This document shows positions 39,481 through 49,866 of a stretch of DNA of 64,000 nt, piece by piece; the first letter of the stretch is position 1; the number at the start of each line of letters is the position of its first letter. A model generated the notes under the pieces. That model was not told the origin of the DNA and did no database searches. It saw only the letters and a program-made list of their open reading frames with translations. Source of the stretch: Croceivirga sp. (GTDB lineage Bacteria > Bacteroidota > Bacteroidia > Flavobacteriales > Flavobacteriaceae); the NCBI GenBank assembly GCA_028281025.1, contig JANQKR010000013.1:434001-498000 (forward strand). The letters run 5' to 3'. Made by a program: the position numbers and the translations under genes.

Positions 39481-41259
39481 TTAACGCGTATAAGTGATCA
39501 ATTTTCTTCTGTAGGCGGTCAATAGCTTTGATTTGGAAACAAATCCCAGGTATTCGTCTTCTTTGATAACGGGAAGGTTCCAGGCACCACTATCCTGAAA
39601 TTTTTGCATTACCTGTTTCATACTGTCCGATGTGTAAAAAATAAATTCCGGGGGTCGGTGCATATAATCCTTTACAAAGGTGCTGTCATGCTTTTTGGTA
39701 TCAAACATAAATTCCCGAATATCATCCAACAACACAACACCCACCATTCGCTTTTCAACAAGTACAGGAAAAATATTTCGATTGGATTTGGAAACCGATT
39801 CGTGCAACATTTCCCCTAAGGTCATTTCGGGATGTACGGACTTGAAGTTGGTTTCGATCACGTCATCCAATTGCATCAATGTAAGTACGGCCTCATCCTT
39901 ATTGTGGGTCAACAGTTCGCCTTTTGCCGCCAGTTCCTTGGTGTAAATGGTATAGTCCAAGGTGTTTTTGGTAATGAGGTATGATATGGAGGCCGTAATC
40001 ATTAGGGGAACAAAGAGTTGGTATCCACCGGTGATTTCGGCAATTAAAAAGATTGCGGTCAACGGGGCATGGATGACCCCGGCAATTAGGCCGGCCATAC
40101 CAATTAAGGTAAAATTGCTCTCATTGACCTGAAAACCAAAACCTACGTTATTGATGATTTTGGCCACCACATTGCCCAGGGCACTGCCCATAACCATGGT
40201 AGGGATAAACACACCTCCCGCACCACCGGCCGCAAAAGTGGTGGTCATGGCTATGGCCTTAAAAATGGTAATACCGAAGAGCAGGGCAATCACGACCCAA
40301 ATGTTGTCCAGATAATCATTGAAGGGGGTGTTTCCCAAGGCGATCAACGCCCTTCCGTCCAACAGATCGTTGATAAACCCAAAACCCTCCCCATAAAGCG
40401 GTGGAATAACATAGAGCATGGCACCAATGGCGATCCCCCCGATCAAAAGCTTGTATTTTGGACTTTTAAAAGGCTTGAACAATGAAAGGATCCAGAAATA
40501 CATTTTTGTAAAATACACGGAGGCAATCCCGGTACCCAATCCCAAGACAATGTAGAAAAGCGTGTCTTCGAGACGGAACCCTTCTGAAAGTGAAAAATTG
40601 AACAGGGTTTCGTTCCCCAGAAAAAAATAGGAGGTAAGCACTCCGGATATGGATGCCAATAACAAGGGCAACACGGATAACATGGTCAGGTCCAAACTAA
40701 AGACCTCAACGGCAAAAATGATGGCTGCGATGGGGGACTGGAAAATGGAGGCTATGGCCCCCGCAGATGCACAGGCGATCAAGAGGGAGCGGGTCTTTGC
40801 CTCAATATGGAAAAATCGGCTCAGGTTTGAGCTTACGGCGGCTCCGGATTCAATTGCAGGGCCCAGTAACCCAACGGAACCTCCAAACCCCACGGTCAAG
40901 GGAGCGGCAATTAAAGGGGAGTATATTTTTTTGATGTCCAACAGGCCCTTGTTTTTGGACAGGGAGAACAAAATGGAGGAAATGGCATGGCCCAAGGGGT
41001 GTTTATGGATAAACTTCACATACAGATACACCAAGGCAAGACCCATAACGGGCAGGATAAAATACAATTGGTTTTGGGAAATACTTATCCCTTTTTCAAG
41101 AAGGGCCTCAATAAAATAGGTGAGGTTTTTTAAGGTTACGGCAACCAATCCTGCCAAAAACCCTACCAAAACGCTCATAATCTGTATAAAGGTCTTGTTG
41201 GAGATATTTCGGTATCGCCATTTAAGGAACTTTCGGAGGAGTATTTTCAGGTTTGGCAC
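39481..41259 (-). CDS. ClC family chloride channel/transporter with C-terminal CBS domains
   Basis: GSVGLLGPAIESGAAVSS, FAAGGAGGVFIPTMVMGSALG; CBS pair after about residue 440. Confidence 0.92.
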   Translation of the reverse strand: MPNLKILLRKFLKWRYRNISNKTFIQIMSVLVGFLAGLVAVTLKNLTYFIEALLEKGISISQNQLYFILPVMGLALVYLYVKFIHKHPLGHAISSILFSLSKNKGLLDIKKIYSPLIAAPLTVGFGGSVGLLGPAIESGAAVSSNLSRFFHIEAKTRSLLIACASAGAIASIFQSPIAAIIFAVEVFSLDLTMLSVLPLLLASISGVLTSYFFLGNETLFNFSLSEGFRLEDTLFYIVLGLGTGIASVYFTKMYFWILSLFKPFKSPKYKLLIGGIAIGAMLYVIPPLYGEGFGFINDLLDGRALIALGNTPFNDYLDNIWVVIALLFGITIFKAIAMTTTFAAGGAGGVFIPTMVMGSALGNVVAKIINNVGFGFQVNESNFTLIGMAGLIAGVIHAPLTAIFLIAEITGGYQLFVPLMITASISYLITKNTLDYTIYTKELAAKGELLTHNKDEAVLTLMQLDDVIETNFKSVHPEMTLGEMLHESVSKSNRNIFPVLVEKRMVGVVLLDDIREFMFDTKKHDSTFVKDYMHRPPEFIFYTSDSMKQVMQKFQDSGAWNLPVIKEDEYLGFVSKSKLLTAYRRKLITYTR

Positions 41260-41285
41260 GTTTACCCGGTTATGAATTGGTAAAA

Positions 41286-42110
41286 TTAAGGCAATAAGGA
41301 GGATTTTAATTCCTCAATATCCGATAAGTAGATTTGATAGGGCATTTCCACATAATTATGGGAAAGCCGCAGTTCGTTTTTATAATCTGCCAGGGCCTCG
41401 TTCAACAATGGCATTACTTCGTCTTTTTTACCTAAGGCCAGCAAACACTTGGCCCAATAGTATTTTGACTCGGCAGAGTGCGTAAAATAATCCTTTATCT
41501 TTTGAAAATTGGCGATTGCTTTTTGGAATTCGCCCATTTCATAAAAAACAATGCCACGATATAAAAATGCTTCCAGTTCAACCCAATCCTCACCAGATGC
41601 TTCGGACTCTTTTTTGATGTGCTTGTTCCAGTACTGTATGGCGGCCTCGTAATCTTTAAGCCCGAGATAGGCAATGCCCCGCCAGTAGTCCACACTATGC
41701 CCCTGGGGGTAATCCAAATGTGGGGTCAGGGTATCCGAAGCGTTGAAGTCCGCTATGGCTTTTTTGTAATCGCGATAAAAGAGAAGATAAAGATATCCGC
41801 GCATGGGAACCCATGTCTGGGGGTCTTGTTTTATGGCCTTTTCATAAAGTGGTTTCCATTCATAAGGCATACCCCTTTTTAGAAAGGGGACGGAAATTTC
41901 CCTTAGGGCGTCGTCATGGGTTGAATCGACCTGAATTACTTTCTCAAGTATTTGCTGACTTTCCTTTGACCCTTGAAAAAGTTTTTTATCCAGATTGAAG
42001 ATGGAATCCGCCTCTTTTGTACGATTTAGTTTTTCAACGTTTTCCTGTCCATGGCATGAGACCATCAAAACAACCGAAAGACTATGGAAGTATTTCGACC
42101 ACTTTCCCAT
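41286..42110 (-). CDS. TPR repeat lipoprotein-like exported protein
   Basis: Start MGKWSKYFHSLSVVLMVSCHG preferred; TPR-like repeats. Confidence 0.7.
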   Translation of the reverse strand: MGKWSKYFHSLSVVLMVSCHGQENVEKLNRTKEADSIFNLDKKLFQGSKESQQILEKVIQVDSTHDDALREISVPFLKRGMPYEWKPLYEKAIKQDPQTWVPMRGYLYLLFYRDYKKAIADFNASDTLTPHLDYPQGHSVDYWRGIAYLGLKDYEAAIQYWNKHIKKESEASGEDWVELEAFLYRGIVFYEMGEFQKAIANFQKIKDYFTHSAESKYYWAKCLLALGKKDEVMPLLNEALADYKNELRLSHNYVEMPYQIYLSDIEELKSSLLP

Positions 42111-42648
42111 TTTCAATTCTAAATAGTAAATACATATAGTAGTCCATTGGCTTTTCAACCAAATTGAAATTCCAATTCTCCTTTTTAAAGGCAAGTTCCT
42201 TTAATTTATCCACCAAGGCATTGGACATCGCCATTTTTTCAAAACCATAATCCAATTCATTCACCTCAATATCCCCAACTTCTCCATGACAATTGATAAT
42301 AAAGCGGAGATTTAAAATACCGTTGTCATCAAAATCATTGTTGTTGAAACGTTCAAGAATGAATTTTCTGAACCTGCTTTTGTTCCCTTTGTAGATGTAA
42401 GGTCCTGAACTACTATAAAAACCTAGGGGAAGGTTTGGATTACACCGTGTAAAATCCTCGGAATGGTCTTTATTGGACGGGGGTAAATAACCCACTTGAT
42501 CCTTGTAAAGAAGTTCGCTGGGTTTTTGTTGTGCCCCACTATTTGGTGCGGTTGCCAGTACCGTTAAAAACACCCATAGTTTAACCCATTCTTTCATTTC
42601 CAATAAAAGTAGTAAGAATTGGATTTCTTCATGAGGTTTTTGGAACAA
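42082..42648 (-). CDS. TonB-C-terminal-like secreted protein, unknown
   Basis: 188-aa ORF; signal-like N-terminus after MKEWVKLWVFL, FNNNDFDDNGILNLRFIINCHGEVG. Confidence 0.6.
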   Translation of the reverse strand: MFQKPHEEIQFLLLLLEMKEWVKLWVFLTVLATAPNSGAQQKPSELLYKDQVGYLPPSNKDHSEDFTRCNPNLPLGFYSSSGPYIYKGNKSRFRKFILERFNNNDFDDNGILNLRFIINCHGEVGDIEVNELDYGFEKMAMSNALVDKLKELAFKKENWNFNLVEKPMDYYMYLLFRIENGKVVEILP

Positions 42649-42697
42649 TACGATTGTATAAATGCCATCACGGAGGCGGTCTTACATCTAAAGACTA

Positions 42698-44446
42698 TTA
42701 TAAATCCAATTTCAAATGTAACTCCTTTAATTGCCCTTGATCAATTGTTGCCGGGGCATCGATCATCACATCCCGGCCACTATTGTTTTTGGGGAAGGCG
42801 ATAAAATCCCTAATGGTTTCCTGTCCACCCAAGATGGCGACCAATCGATCTAAACCAAAGGCAATACCGCCATGGGGTGGCGCCCCATATTGAAAGGCAT
42901 CCATCAAAAATCCGAATTGGGCCTTGGCTTCTTCAGGGGTAAAACCTAAATGCTTAAACATAATGGCCTGTGTTTCCTTATCGTGGATTCGAATGGAACC
43001 ACCCCCAATTTCATTGCCGTTCAGCACCAAATCATAGGCATTGGCCCGTACCGCCCCAGGATTGGAATCCAGGAGTTCCAATTGACCGGGTTTTGGAGAG
43101 GTGAAAGGATGGTGCATGGCGTGGTAGTGTCCTGTTTCCTCATCCAACTCCAACAAAGGGAAGTCAATGACCCAAAGCGGGGCAAATTCATCGGGTTTGC
43201 GTAAACCCAATCGTTCCGCCATTTCCATACGCAAGGCACTAAGCTGGCTTCTTGTGGAATTTCTTTCCCCGGAAAGGACACAAATCAAATCCCCTTTCTG
43301 GGCTCCGGTGGCCAGTGCCCATTTGGCCAAATCGTCCTGATCATAGAATTTGTCGACGGAAGACTTATAGGAACCGTCTTCATTGCACTTTACATAGACC
43401 ATGCCCTTGGCGCCTACTTGTGGCCGTTTTACCCAATCAATGAGTTTGTCAATTTCCTTTCTGGTGTAGGAAGCAGCACCTGGAACGGCAATCCCAACTA
43501 CCAATTCGGCAGCATTGAAAACGTTGAAATCCCTGTGCTGTGAAACTTCATTGAGTTCGCCAAACTCCATACCAAAACGGATATCGGGTTTGTCATTTCC
43601 ATACCGTTTCATGGCTTCATCATAGGTCATTCGGGGGAAATCCCCTGCCACAACACCCTTGGTTTCCTTAAGCAGGTATTTGGTCAATCCTTCAAAGGTG
43701 TTAAGGATATCTTCTTGTTCCACAAAGGCCATTTCACAGTCTATTTGGGTGAACTCCGGTTGACGATCTGCGCGGAGATCTTCATCCCTAAAACACTTTA
43801 CGATTTGGAAATACTTGTCCATTCCCCCTACCATAAGTAATTGTTTAAAGGTCTGGGGGGATTGGGGCAGGGCATAGAATTGGCCCTCGTTCATTCGGCT
43901 TGGCACCAAGAAATCGCGTGCCCCTTCGGGGGTGGATTTGATCAAATACGGGGTTTCCACCTCAATGAATCCCTGGTCGGACAGATATTTACGAACCTCC
44001 ATGGTAACCTTATGCCTAAAGATGAGGTTGTTTTTTACCGGATTCCTACGAATGTCCAAATAACGATATTTCATCCGAAGGTCTTCCCCACCGTCGGACT
44101 CATCCTCAATGGTAAAGGGGGGAAGCAGTGCTTCATTGAGAATGGTGAGCTCATTGACCAATACTTCTATGGCGCCGGTTGGAATATTGGGGTTTTTGGA
44201 AGCGCGTTCAATGACCTTACCCTTTATCTGTAGTACGGTTTCCCTTCCCAGGTTTCGGGCTTGTTCCAAAAGGTCTTTTGGAGTCCGTTCTTCATCAAAG
44301 ACGAGCTGCGTTATCCCGTAACGGTCGCGTAGATCTATCCAGACGACAAAGCCTTTATCACGTAATTTGGCAATCCAACCACTTAAAACGACCTGTTGGT
44401 CAATATGCGAGGCTCCTAATTCGCCACAGGTATGGGTTCTGTACAT
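42698..44446 (-). CDS. aspS: aspartyl-tRNA synthetase
   Basis: [55 protein letters not shown]. Confidence 0.96.
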   Translation of the reverse strand: MYRTHTCGELGASHIDQQVVLSGWIAKLRDKGFVVWIDLRDRYGITQLVFDEERTPKDLLEQARNLGRETVLQIKGKVIERASKNPNIPTGAIEVLVNELTILNEALLPPFTIEDESDGGEDLRMKYRYLDIRRNPVKNNLIFRHKVTMEVRKYLSDQGFIEVETPYLIKSTPEGARDFLVPSRMNEGQFYALPQSPQTFKQLLMVGGMDKYFQIVKCFRDEDLRADRQPEFTQIDCEMAFVEQEDILNTFEGLTKYLLKETKGVVAGDFPRMTYDEAMKRYGNDKPDIRFGMEFGELNEVSQHRDFNVFNAAELVVGIAVPGAASYTRKEIDKLIDWVKRPQVGAKGMVYVKCNEDGSYKSSVDKFYDQDDLAKWALATGAQKGDLICVLSGERNSTRSQLSALRMEMAERLGLRKPDEFAPLWVIDFPLLELDEETGHYHAMHHPFTSPKPGQLELLDSNPGAVRANAYDLVLNGNEIGGGSIRIHDKETQAIMFKHLGFTPEEAKAQFGFLMDAFQYGAPPHGGIAFGLDRLVAILGGQETIRDFIAFPKNNSGRDVMIDAPATIDQGQLKELHLKLDL

Positions 44447-44465
44447 GAATATGCATTTTGAACGG

Positions 44466-44473
44466 CAAATTTA
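44466..44473 (-). promoter_or_regulatory. -7 box of aspS
   Basis: TAAATTTG on minus strand, 19 bp upstream of ATG. Confidence 0.45.
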
Positions 44474-44519
44474 GTGAGTTCCATTTTTGCTGGGACATTT
44501 TTTGGCCAGCTTTTAAAAT

Positions 44520-44551
44520 ACCGTTTATACGGTTTTTTTGACCGTTTATAC
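44520..44551 (+). promoter_or_regulatory. putative LytTR-type operator (two direct repeats, 21-bp spacing)
   Basis: ACCGTTTATAC at 44520 and 44541; ACCGTTTAT fits the published LytTR-type consensus [TA][AC][CA]GTTN[AG][TG]. Confidence 0.5.
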
Positions 44552-44679
44552 AGAATATAAATTTTTATAGTTTTTCTTTAAAAAATTCAACTAATTCAAA
44601 AACAGATATTTACAAGATTAATGTAAATTTAATGTAAATAAATAGTTACTTTAAAATGAATTAAAAGTAAAATAATTTG

Positions 44680-44687
44680 TATCTTTG
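44680..44687 (+). promoter_or_regulatory. -7 box of the YwqK-like gene
   Basis: TATCTTTG (TAnnTTTG). Confidence 0.5.
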
Positions 44688-44728
44688 TATCGTTAATGTT
44701 AAAGATAGAAATAACAAACCCATATATT

Positions 44729-45079
44729 ATGAAGAAAGTATTATTGATTCTTGCGGTTATGTTTTCGGTTGGTATGTACGCGCAAAATACCAAACCGACT
44801 TTGGAAAAAGTGGGGAAAATGGTAAAAGCTACATATTTTCATGAAAATGGTGAAATAGCACAGACAGGTTATCTGTTAAAAGGTAAATTACACGGACAAT
44901 GGTTTATGTACGATGTAAAAGGTAAGAAAATTGCCTCTGGGAAATATGTGGATGGCAAAAGGGAAGGAAAATGGTTTTTCTGGGAAGGCGAAATTTTAAA
45001 GGAGGTGGATTTTGAGAACAATCGAATTGCCTCTGTAAAGAATTGGAACCAATCAGAAGTGGTTTCGGTACAATTATAG
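44729..45079 (+). CDS. MORN/YwqK-like repeat secreted protein
   Basis: Start MKKVLLILAVMFSVGMYAQ; repeats ATYFHENGEIAQTGYLLKGKLHGQW, KIASGKYVDGKREGKW. Confidence 0.8.
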   Translation: MKKVLLILAVMFSVGMYAQNTKPTLEKVGKMVKATYFHENGEIAQTGYLLKGKLHGQWFMYDVKGKKIASGKYVDGKREGKWFFWEGEILKEVDFENNRIASVKNWNQSEVVSVQL

Positions 45080-45094
45080 TTAACGTAATGAATT

Positions 45095-45130
45095 AAAAAA
45101 AGCCCCGGCATTTTGTCCGGGGCTTTTTTT
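45095..45130. terminator. bidirectional Rho-independent terminator
   Basis: AAAAAAAGCCCCGG-cattttgt-CCGGGGCTTTTTTT. Confidence 0.9.
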
Positions 45131-45147
45131 ATACCTACATGGAAGGG

Positions 45148-48100
45148 CTATGCCGCCATGCCCAACTCTTCTTTTTTCTTCTCTACTTTTTGTATTCTGT
45201 TCCTTTTGATGCGGACCTTTATTTTGTAGACGATACTGAACAAAATTGGGACCACGACCAAGGTGAGGAATGTGGCGACAATAAGACCATAGATTACTGT
45301 CCAGGCCAAGGGACCCCAAAAAATAACATTGTCACCACCAAAATAGATTTGTGGATTGAACTCGCTGAGCAAGGTAAAAAAGTTGATGTTAAAACCTGTT
45401 GCCAACGGAATCAATCCAAGAATGGTGGTAATGGCAGTAAGCAATACAGGACGCAATCTTGCTTTTCCTCCTTTTATTACAGCTTCATAAAAGTCATTTG
45501 GCGCCAACATATCCTCTTCATTGAGGCCAAGGGCCACTTTTTTACGGTCTATCAACAATTGTGTGTAATCCAAGAGTACCACTCCATTGTTCACAACAAT
45601 TCCGGCCAAGGATATGATTCCCATCATGGTCATCATAATCACAAAGGCACTACCGGTCAATACAATTCCCCCAAATACGCCTATTAAGCTTAAGAAGATG
45701 GCCAACATAATGATTGCCGGTTTTGTGACCGAATTAAATTGGAATATCAAGATGAAGAAGATCAATCCCAATCCAGTGAAAAAGGCACCCATCAAAAAGG
45801 CCATTTGTTTTGCCTCTTCTTCCAATTGCCCAGTATAATCTATTTTAATGGCGCTGGGCAGTTCCGTGAAAGAGGTCATCTCATCCTGAATTTTGCTCAC
45901 GACTGCGCCAGCATCCGTAAATCCGGGGGCCAGAGCGGAATAAACGGTTACTACCCTTCGGGTATCCCTATGTTTTATAGCGCTGAACCCAGACGTATTC
46001 ACTTGTTTGGCCACTGCAGAAACAGGTACTTCCTTGATTTGACCGGAAGACTGGTCCCTAAAAGTCACCCGCTGGTTAAAGATGGCACTGGTATTGTATC
46101 GATTTTCCTTATTGAAACGCACATAGATGTCATAATCCTCCCCGTCTTCTTTATAGATTCCTGCTTTTGCCCCAAAGATGGAATTCCTAAGTTGTTGACC
46201 AACCATTCCTGTAGGAACGCCCAACTCCCCTGCTTTCTTACGGTCTACCTGGACCACCATGGAGGGTTTGGATTTGTTCACATCAATTTTGAGTTCATCT
46301 ACTCCGGGAATGTTTTTGGAGTTAATGAAATTTCGCATTTTTTCGGCGGTATTGATCAACTCCGTATAGTCATTACCCTCCAATTCAATATTAATGGGAT
46401 AGCCTACGGGAGGACCAATGGCATCTTTTTCGACCGATATCGCTACTCCGGGATAGATATCCTTAAGGGCTTCCTGAACCTTCTTTAGCAGTTCATTACT
46501 ATCTGCCCCATCTCGATATTTGTATTCCCGCATGGTGGCGGTAATCTTTCCCCGGTGTGGCATTTCTGCCTGGGAACCACCATCGGTTTGCGGATTGCCT
46601 GCCCCTTCCCCAACCTGTGATACGGCACTTTCCGTTAGGAAGTTGTAGCCACCGTTCATATAGGAATCCTCATTGATGATATCGTACACCCGTTTTTCAA
46701 TATCATTGGTGATGGTATTGGTCTTTTCTATATCCGTGCCTTCGGGATATTCAATGTAGACTATAATCTGGTTTGGGGTGTTGTCCGGGAAGAACTCCAC
46801 CTTGGTACGCTGGCTCCCCACGGAAGCCCCAAAGCCCATAAAGGCAATGATCAATAGGACAAATGTTCCAATGGCGATGTAAATTGGTCTTCTTGCCGAA
46901 AGTGCATACCGCAAGGTTTTTTCGTACCAGCGTTCCCATTTTGGCAAAATCTTGTTTTGGAATCCATTGGCCCACTTTCTAAGGAACAGGCGATAGCCCC
47001 AAAGCAAAATTCCGGTTACGATCATCAAAGATCCCAATGCGCGATATTCCCCTCCAAAAATTAAAATGATCACGCCAAAAGTTCCCATAATGGCCGTTAG
47101 CCGGATGATCTGTGCAAAGGGCATTTCCTCATCCTCGGTTTTCATGAACTGGGAAACCAAAACGGAGTTAAAGAAGATGGCCACAAAGAGGGAAGACCCC
47201 AACACCACGGACAGGGTTACCGGGAAGTAAATCATGAACTGGCCCATGACCCCAGGCCATAAACCCAACGGAATAAAGGCTGCGACGGTTGTTGCGGTGG
47301 AAATGATAATGGGAAAGGCAATCTCTCCAATCCCCTTTTTTGCGGCCTGGATCCTTGACATTCCCTCTTTATCCATTAGGCGATAGACATTTTCCACTAC
47401 CACAATTCCGTTGTCCACCAACATCCCAAGTCCCATAATCAAACCAAACAAGATCATGGTATTCATGGTATAGCCCAAAGTGTTCAGGATCATTAAGGAC
47501 ATGAACATGGACATGGGGATGGCAAACCCCACAAAAAGCGCATTCTTAAAGCCAAGGAAGAACATTAATACGGTAACCACCAGGATGATCCCAAAGATGA
47601 TATTGTTGACCAGATCATCTACCTGTCCAATGGTCTTTGAGGATTGGTCATTGGCAATGGTGATTTCCAGGTCCTGGGGGAACACATTTGCCTTGGCATC
47701 CTCTACGATTTCCTGAATTTGCTCCGCAGCGGCAACCATATTCTTCCCGGCACGCTTTTTAACATCCAACATGACCACAGGATGCCCAAATTCACGGGCA
47801 TAGGTGGTCTTGTCCTCCTCTTTAAAGGAGATTTCCGCGATATCCTTAAGATAGATGGGATTGTTGTTTTCAGATTTGACGACAAAATCCTCCAGCTCCG
47901 AAGGGCTTTCAATTTCTCCAAGGATCCTTATGGTCCGTCTTTGGCCGCTGGTGATCAAGTTACCCGCGGAGATGGTCGTATTTTCCTGACTAATCTTGCT
48001 GATAACATCATCAAAACTCACTTGGGCGGCCATCATTTTATAGATATCCACGGCCACTTCCACTTCTTTTTCCTGTGCGCCCCGGATATCCACTTGCTTT

Positions 48101-48657
48101 ATTTCCTGGAGACTTTCAATTTCATCTTCCAAGTACTCGCCAAATTCCTTGAGCCTATCCACTGGATAGTCTCCAGAGATGTTGATGTTGAGAATGGGAA
48201 TTTCCTCGGACATACTTAAATCGAAGACGTTGGGCTCCACTTTGGCATCGTTGAAGGTAGGCCAGTCTTCCCCGGCCGTTTGCGAGTCTACTTCATCCTT
48301 TACCTTTTGTTTGGCGGCTTCAACTGAGATTTTTTCATCAAATTCAACAACGATGATCGAATAATCCTCCTGGGAGGTCGAAGTAATCTCGATTACATTG
48401 CTTACCGTTTTTAACTCGTCCTCCAAAGGGTCGGTTATGAGCTTTTCAATATCCTCCGCAGTGTTTCCTGGATAAAGGGAACTGATATAAATCTTGGTTT
48501 CCTTGATTTCAGGAAAGTTTTCCCTGGGCATACTGAAATAGGCCGATGCGCCCAGGAAAAGTATCACGACAATCAAAACATACATCGTGGTTTTGTTGTC
48601 AATGGCCCAAGAGGCCAGCTTAAATTCCTTGTTTATGCTTTTTTGCTGTTTTCCCAT
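45148..48657 (-). CDS. RND family efflux transporter permease
   Basis: 1169 aa; PRENFPEIKETKIYISSLYPG and multiple TM segments. Confidence 0.94.
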   Translation of the reverse strand: MGKQQKSINKEFKLASWAIDNKTTMYVLIVVILFLGASAYFSMPRENFPEIKETKIYISSLYPGNTAEDIEKLITDPLEDELKTVSNVIEITSTSQEDYSIIVVEFDEKISVEAAKQKVKDEVDSQTAGEDWPTFNDAKVEPNVFDLSMSEEIPILNINISGDYPVDRLKEFGEYLEDEIESLQEIKQVDIRGAQEKEVEVAVDIYKMMAAQVSFDDVISKISQENTTISAGNLITSGQRRTIRILGEIESPSELEDFVVKSENNNPIYLKDIAEISFKEEDKTTYAREFGHPVVMLDVKKRAGKNMVAAAEQIQEIVEDAKANVFPQDLEITIANDQSSKTIGQVDDLVNNIIFGIILVVTVLMFFLGFKNALFVGFAIPMSMFMSLMILNTLGYTMNTMILFGLIMGLGMLVDNGIVVVENVYRLMDKEGMSRIQAAKKGIGEIAFPIIISTATTVAAFIPLGLWPGVMGQFMIYFPVTLSVVLGSSLFVAIFFNSVLVSQFMKTEDEEMPFAQIIRLTAIMGTFGVIILIFGGEYRALGSLMIVTGILLWGYRLFLRKWANGFQNKILPKWERWYEKTLRYALSARRPIYIAIGTFVLLIIAFMGFGASVGSQRTKVEFFPDNTPNQIIVYIEYPEGTDIEKTNTITNDIEKRVYDIINEDSYMNGGYNFLTESAVSQVGEGAGNPQTDGGSQAEMPHRGKITATMREYKYRDGADSNELLKKVQEALKDIYPGVAISVEKDAIGPPVGYPINIELEGNDYTELINTAEKMRNFINSKNIPGVDELKIDVNKSKPSMVVQVDRKKAGELGVPTGMVGQQLRNSIFGAKAGIYKEDGEDYDIYVRFNKENRYNTSAIFNQRVTFRDQSSGQIKEVPVSAVAKQVNTSGFSAIKHRDTRRVVTVYSALAPGFTDAGAVVSKIQDEMTSFTELPSAIKIDYTGQLEEEAKQMAFLMGAFFTGLGLIFFILIFQFNSVTKPAIIMLAIFLSLIGVFGGIVLTGSAFVIMMTMMGIISLAGIVVNNGVVLLDYTQLLIDRKKVALGLNEEDMLAPNDFYEAVIKGGKARLRPVLLTAITTILGLIPLATGFNINFFTLLSEFNPQIYFGGDNVIFWGPLAWTVIYGLIVATFLTLVVVPILFSIVYKIKVRIKRNRIQKVEKKKEELGMAA

Positions 48658-48664
48658 AATGTTT

Positions 48665-49855
48665 TTAATTGGTCGTTAATCCTAAACCATCGGAATGGAC
48701 CTTTACTTTTTGTCCATCGCGAACACTGCGCGCCCCTTCATCAATAACACCGTCACCACTGTTGATTCCCGATAGGACTTCCACGTGGTCCCCTTGGGTT
48801 TTTCCTGTGGTTATGATGGCCTTTCTGGCAACCATTCCAGAATTGGAAGAATCCGCTTCCACCAGGTACACATATTGCTCTCCCTCGGCATTTTCCGAAA
48901 CAATGCTTTGGGGGATCAAGATGGCACTTTCATTGGTGTAATCATTGATCATTACCCTGGCAGTAAGGTTTGGCTTAATTTTTCCCCCATTGGCAGGCAC
49001 CGGAATCTCTGCGGTAAAAGCCCTATTGGCGGGATTTATAAAATTCCCGGTTTGCCTTACCTTGGTGGTCACACTGTCTCCCAGTACGGGAAAATAGACT
49101 TTGGCCTCCTTATTGGCGGTGACATTGGGGAGATGGCTTTCCGGTACTTCCACTTCAATATACATATCGGAAAGGTTAACGATCCGAAAAACTTCAGAGC
49201 CTTGACCGGGAGCTACAACCGTACCTTGATCCTTGATGACGTCATCTATGATTCCGGAGAATGGGGCCCTAATACTGGATTTGGCCACCTGGCTTTGCAT
49301 CTGCGCTACCGCACTTTCTTGTGCTTCATATTGCGTTTTTGCCTGTAAATATTGAATTTCAGAACCAATGTTCTGCTCCCACAATCTTTTTTGACGTTCA
49401 AAAGTGGTTTTGGCCAGGTCCAACTGTGTTTCCATTTGTGTCAATTGACTGGATAGGCCACCATCATCGATACTGGCCAAAAGCTGTCCTTTAGCTACAT
49501 TTTGGCCTTCTTTTACATAAACGCGTTGCAGCGTTCCGGACATTTCTGGATATATGAGGACATTCTGTTTGGTCATAACGTCTCCTTGCAGCTCCAAATA
49601 GTGATCAAACTTTTCCTCTTTTGCTTTAAAAGTGGTCACCAAAGGGAGCTTGGCGTTATCATCTTTTGCGGCCAAAGCGGAATCCAACAGGGCAATTTGG
49701 TCTTCCAATGCCTTGAGTTGGGTCTCTACCTCGGTCCTTTTTGCCCGAATCGTCTTGACATCCGAACCCAGTACGTCTTCAACTGAGCTGGAGCTTCCAC
49801 CACCACAAGAGATGATGACCAATGCCGTAAGTATGAGTAAAACAATTTTTTTCAT
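48665..49855 (-). CDS. RND efflux periplasmic adaptor (lipoprotein)
   Basis: MKKIVLLILTALVIISCGG lipobox; GTLQRVYVKEGQNVAKGQLLA biotinyl-lipoyl-like region. Confidence 0.93.
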   Translation of the reverse strand: MKKIVLLILTALVIISCGGGSSSSVEDVLGSDVKTIRAKRTEVETQLKALEDQIALLDSALAAKDDNAKLPLVTTFKAKEEKFDHYLELQGDVMTKQNVLIYPEMSGTLQRVYVKEGQNVAKGQLLASIDDGGLSSQLTQMETQLDLAKTTFERQKRLWEQNIGSEIQYLQAKTQYEAQESAVAQMQSQVAKSSIRAPFSGIIDDVIKDQGTVVAPGQGSEVFRIVNLSDMYIEVEVPESHLPNVTANKEAKVYFPVLGDSVTTKVRQTGNFINPANRAFTAEIPVPANGGKIKPNLTARVMINDYTNESAILIPQSIVSENAEGEQYVYLVEADSSNSGMVARKAIITTGKTQGDHVEVLSGINSGDGVIDEGARSVRDGQKVKVHSDGLGLTTN

Positions 49856-49866
49856 TTTGATTGATT

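Noticed and set aside
44729-45079. Toxin-antitoxin interpretation of the YwqK/MORN-like gene
   Set aside because: Family is often labelled YwqK antitoxin, but it has a signal peptide and no toxin partner is adjacent.
45739-46488. 249-aa plus-strand ORF
   Set aside because: Antisense to the RND permease; codon-bias shadow ORF.
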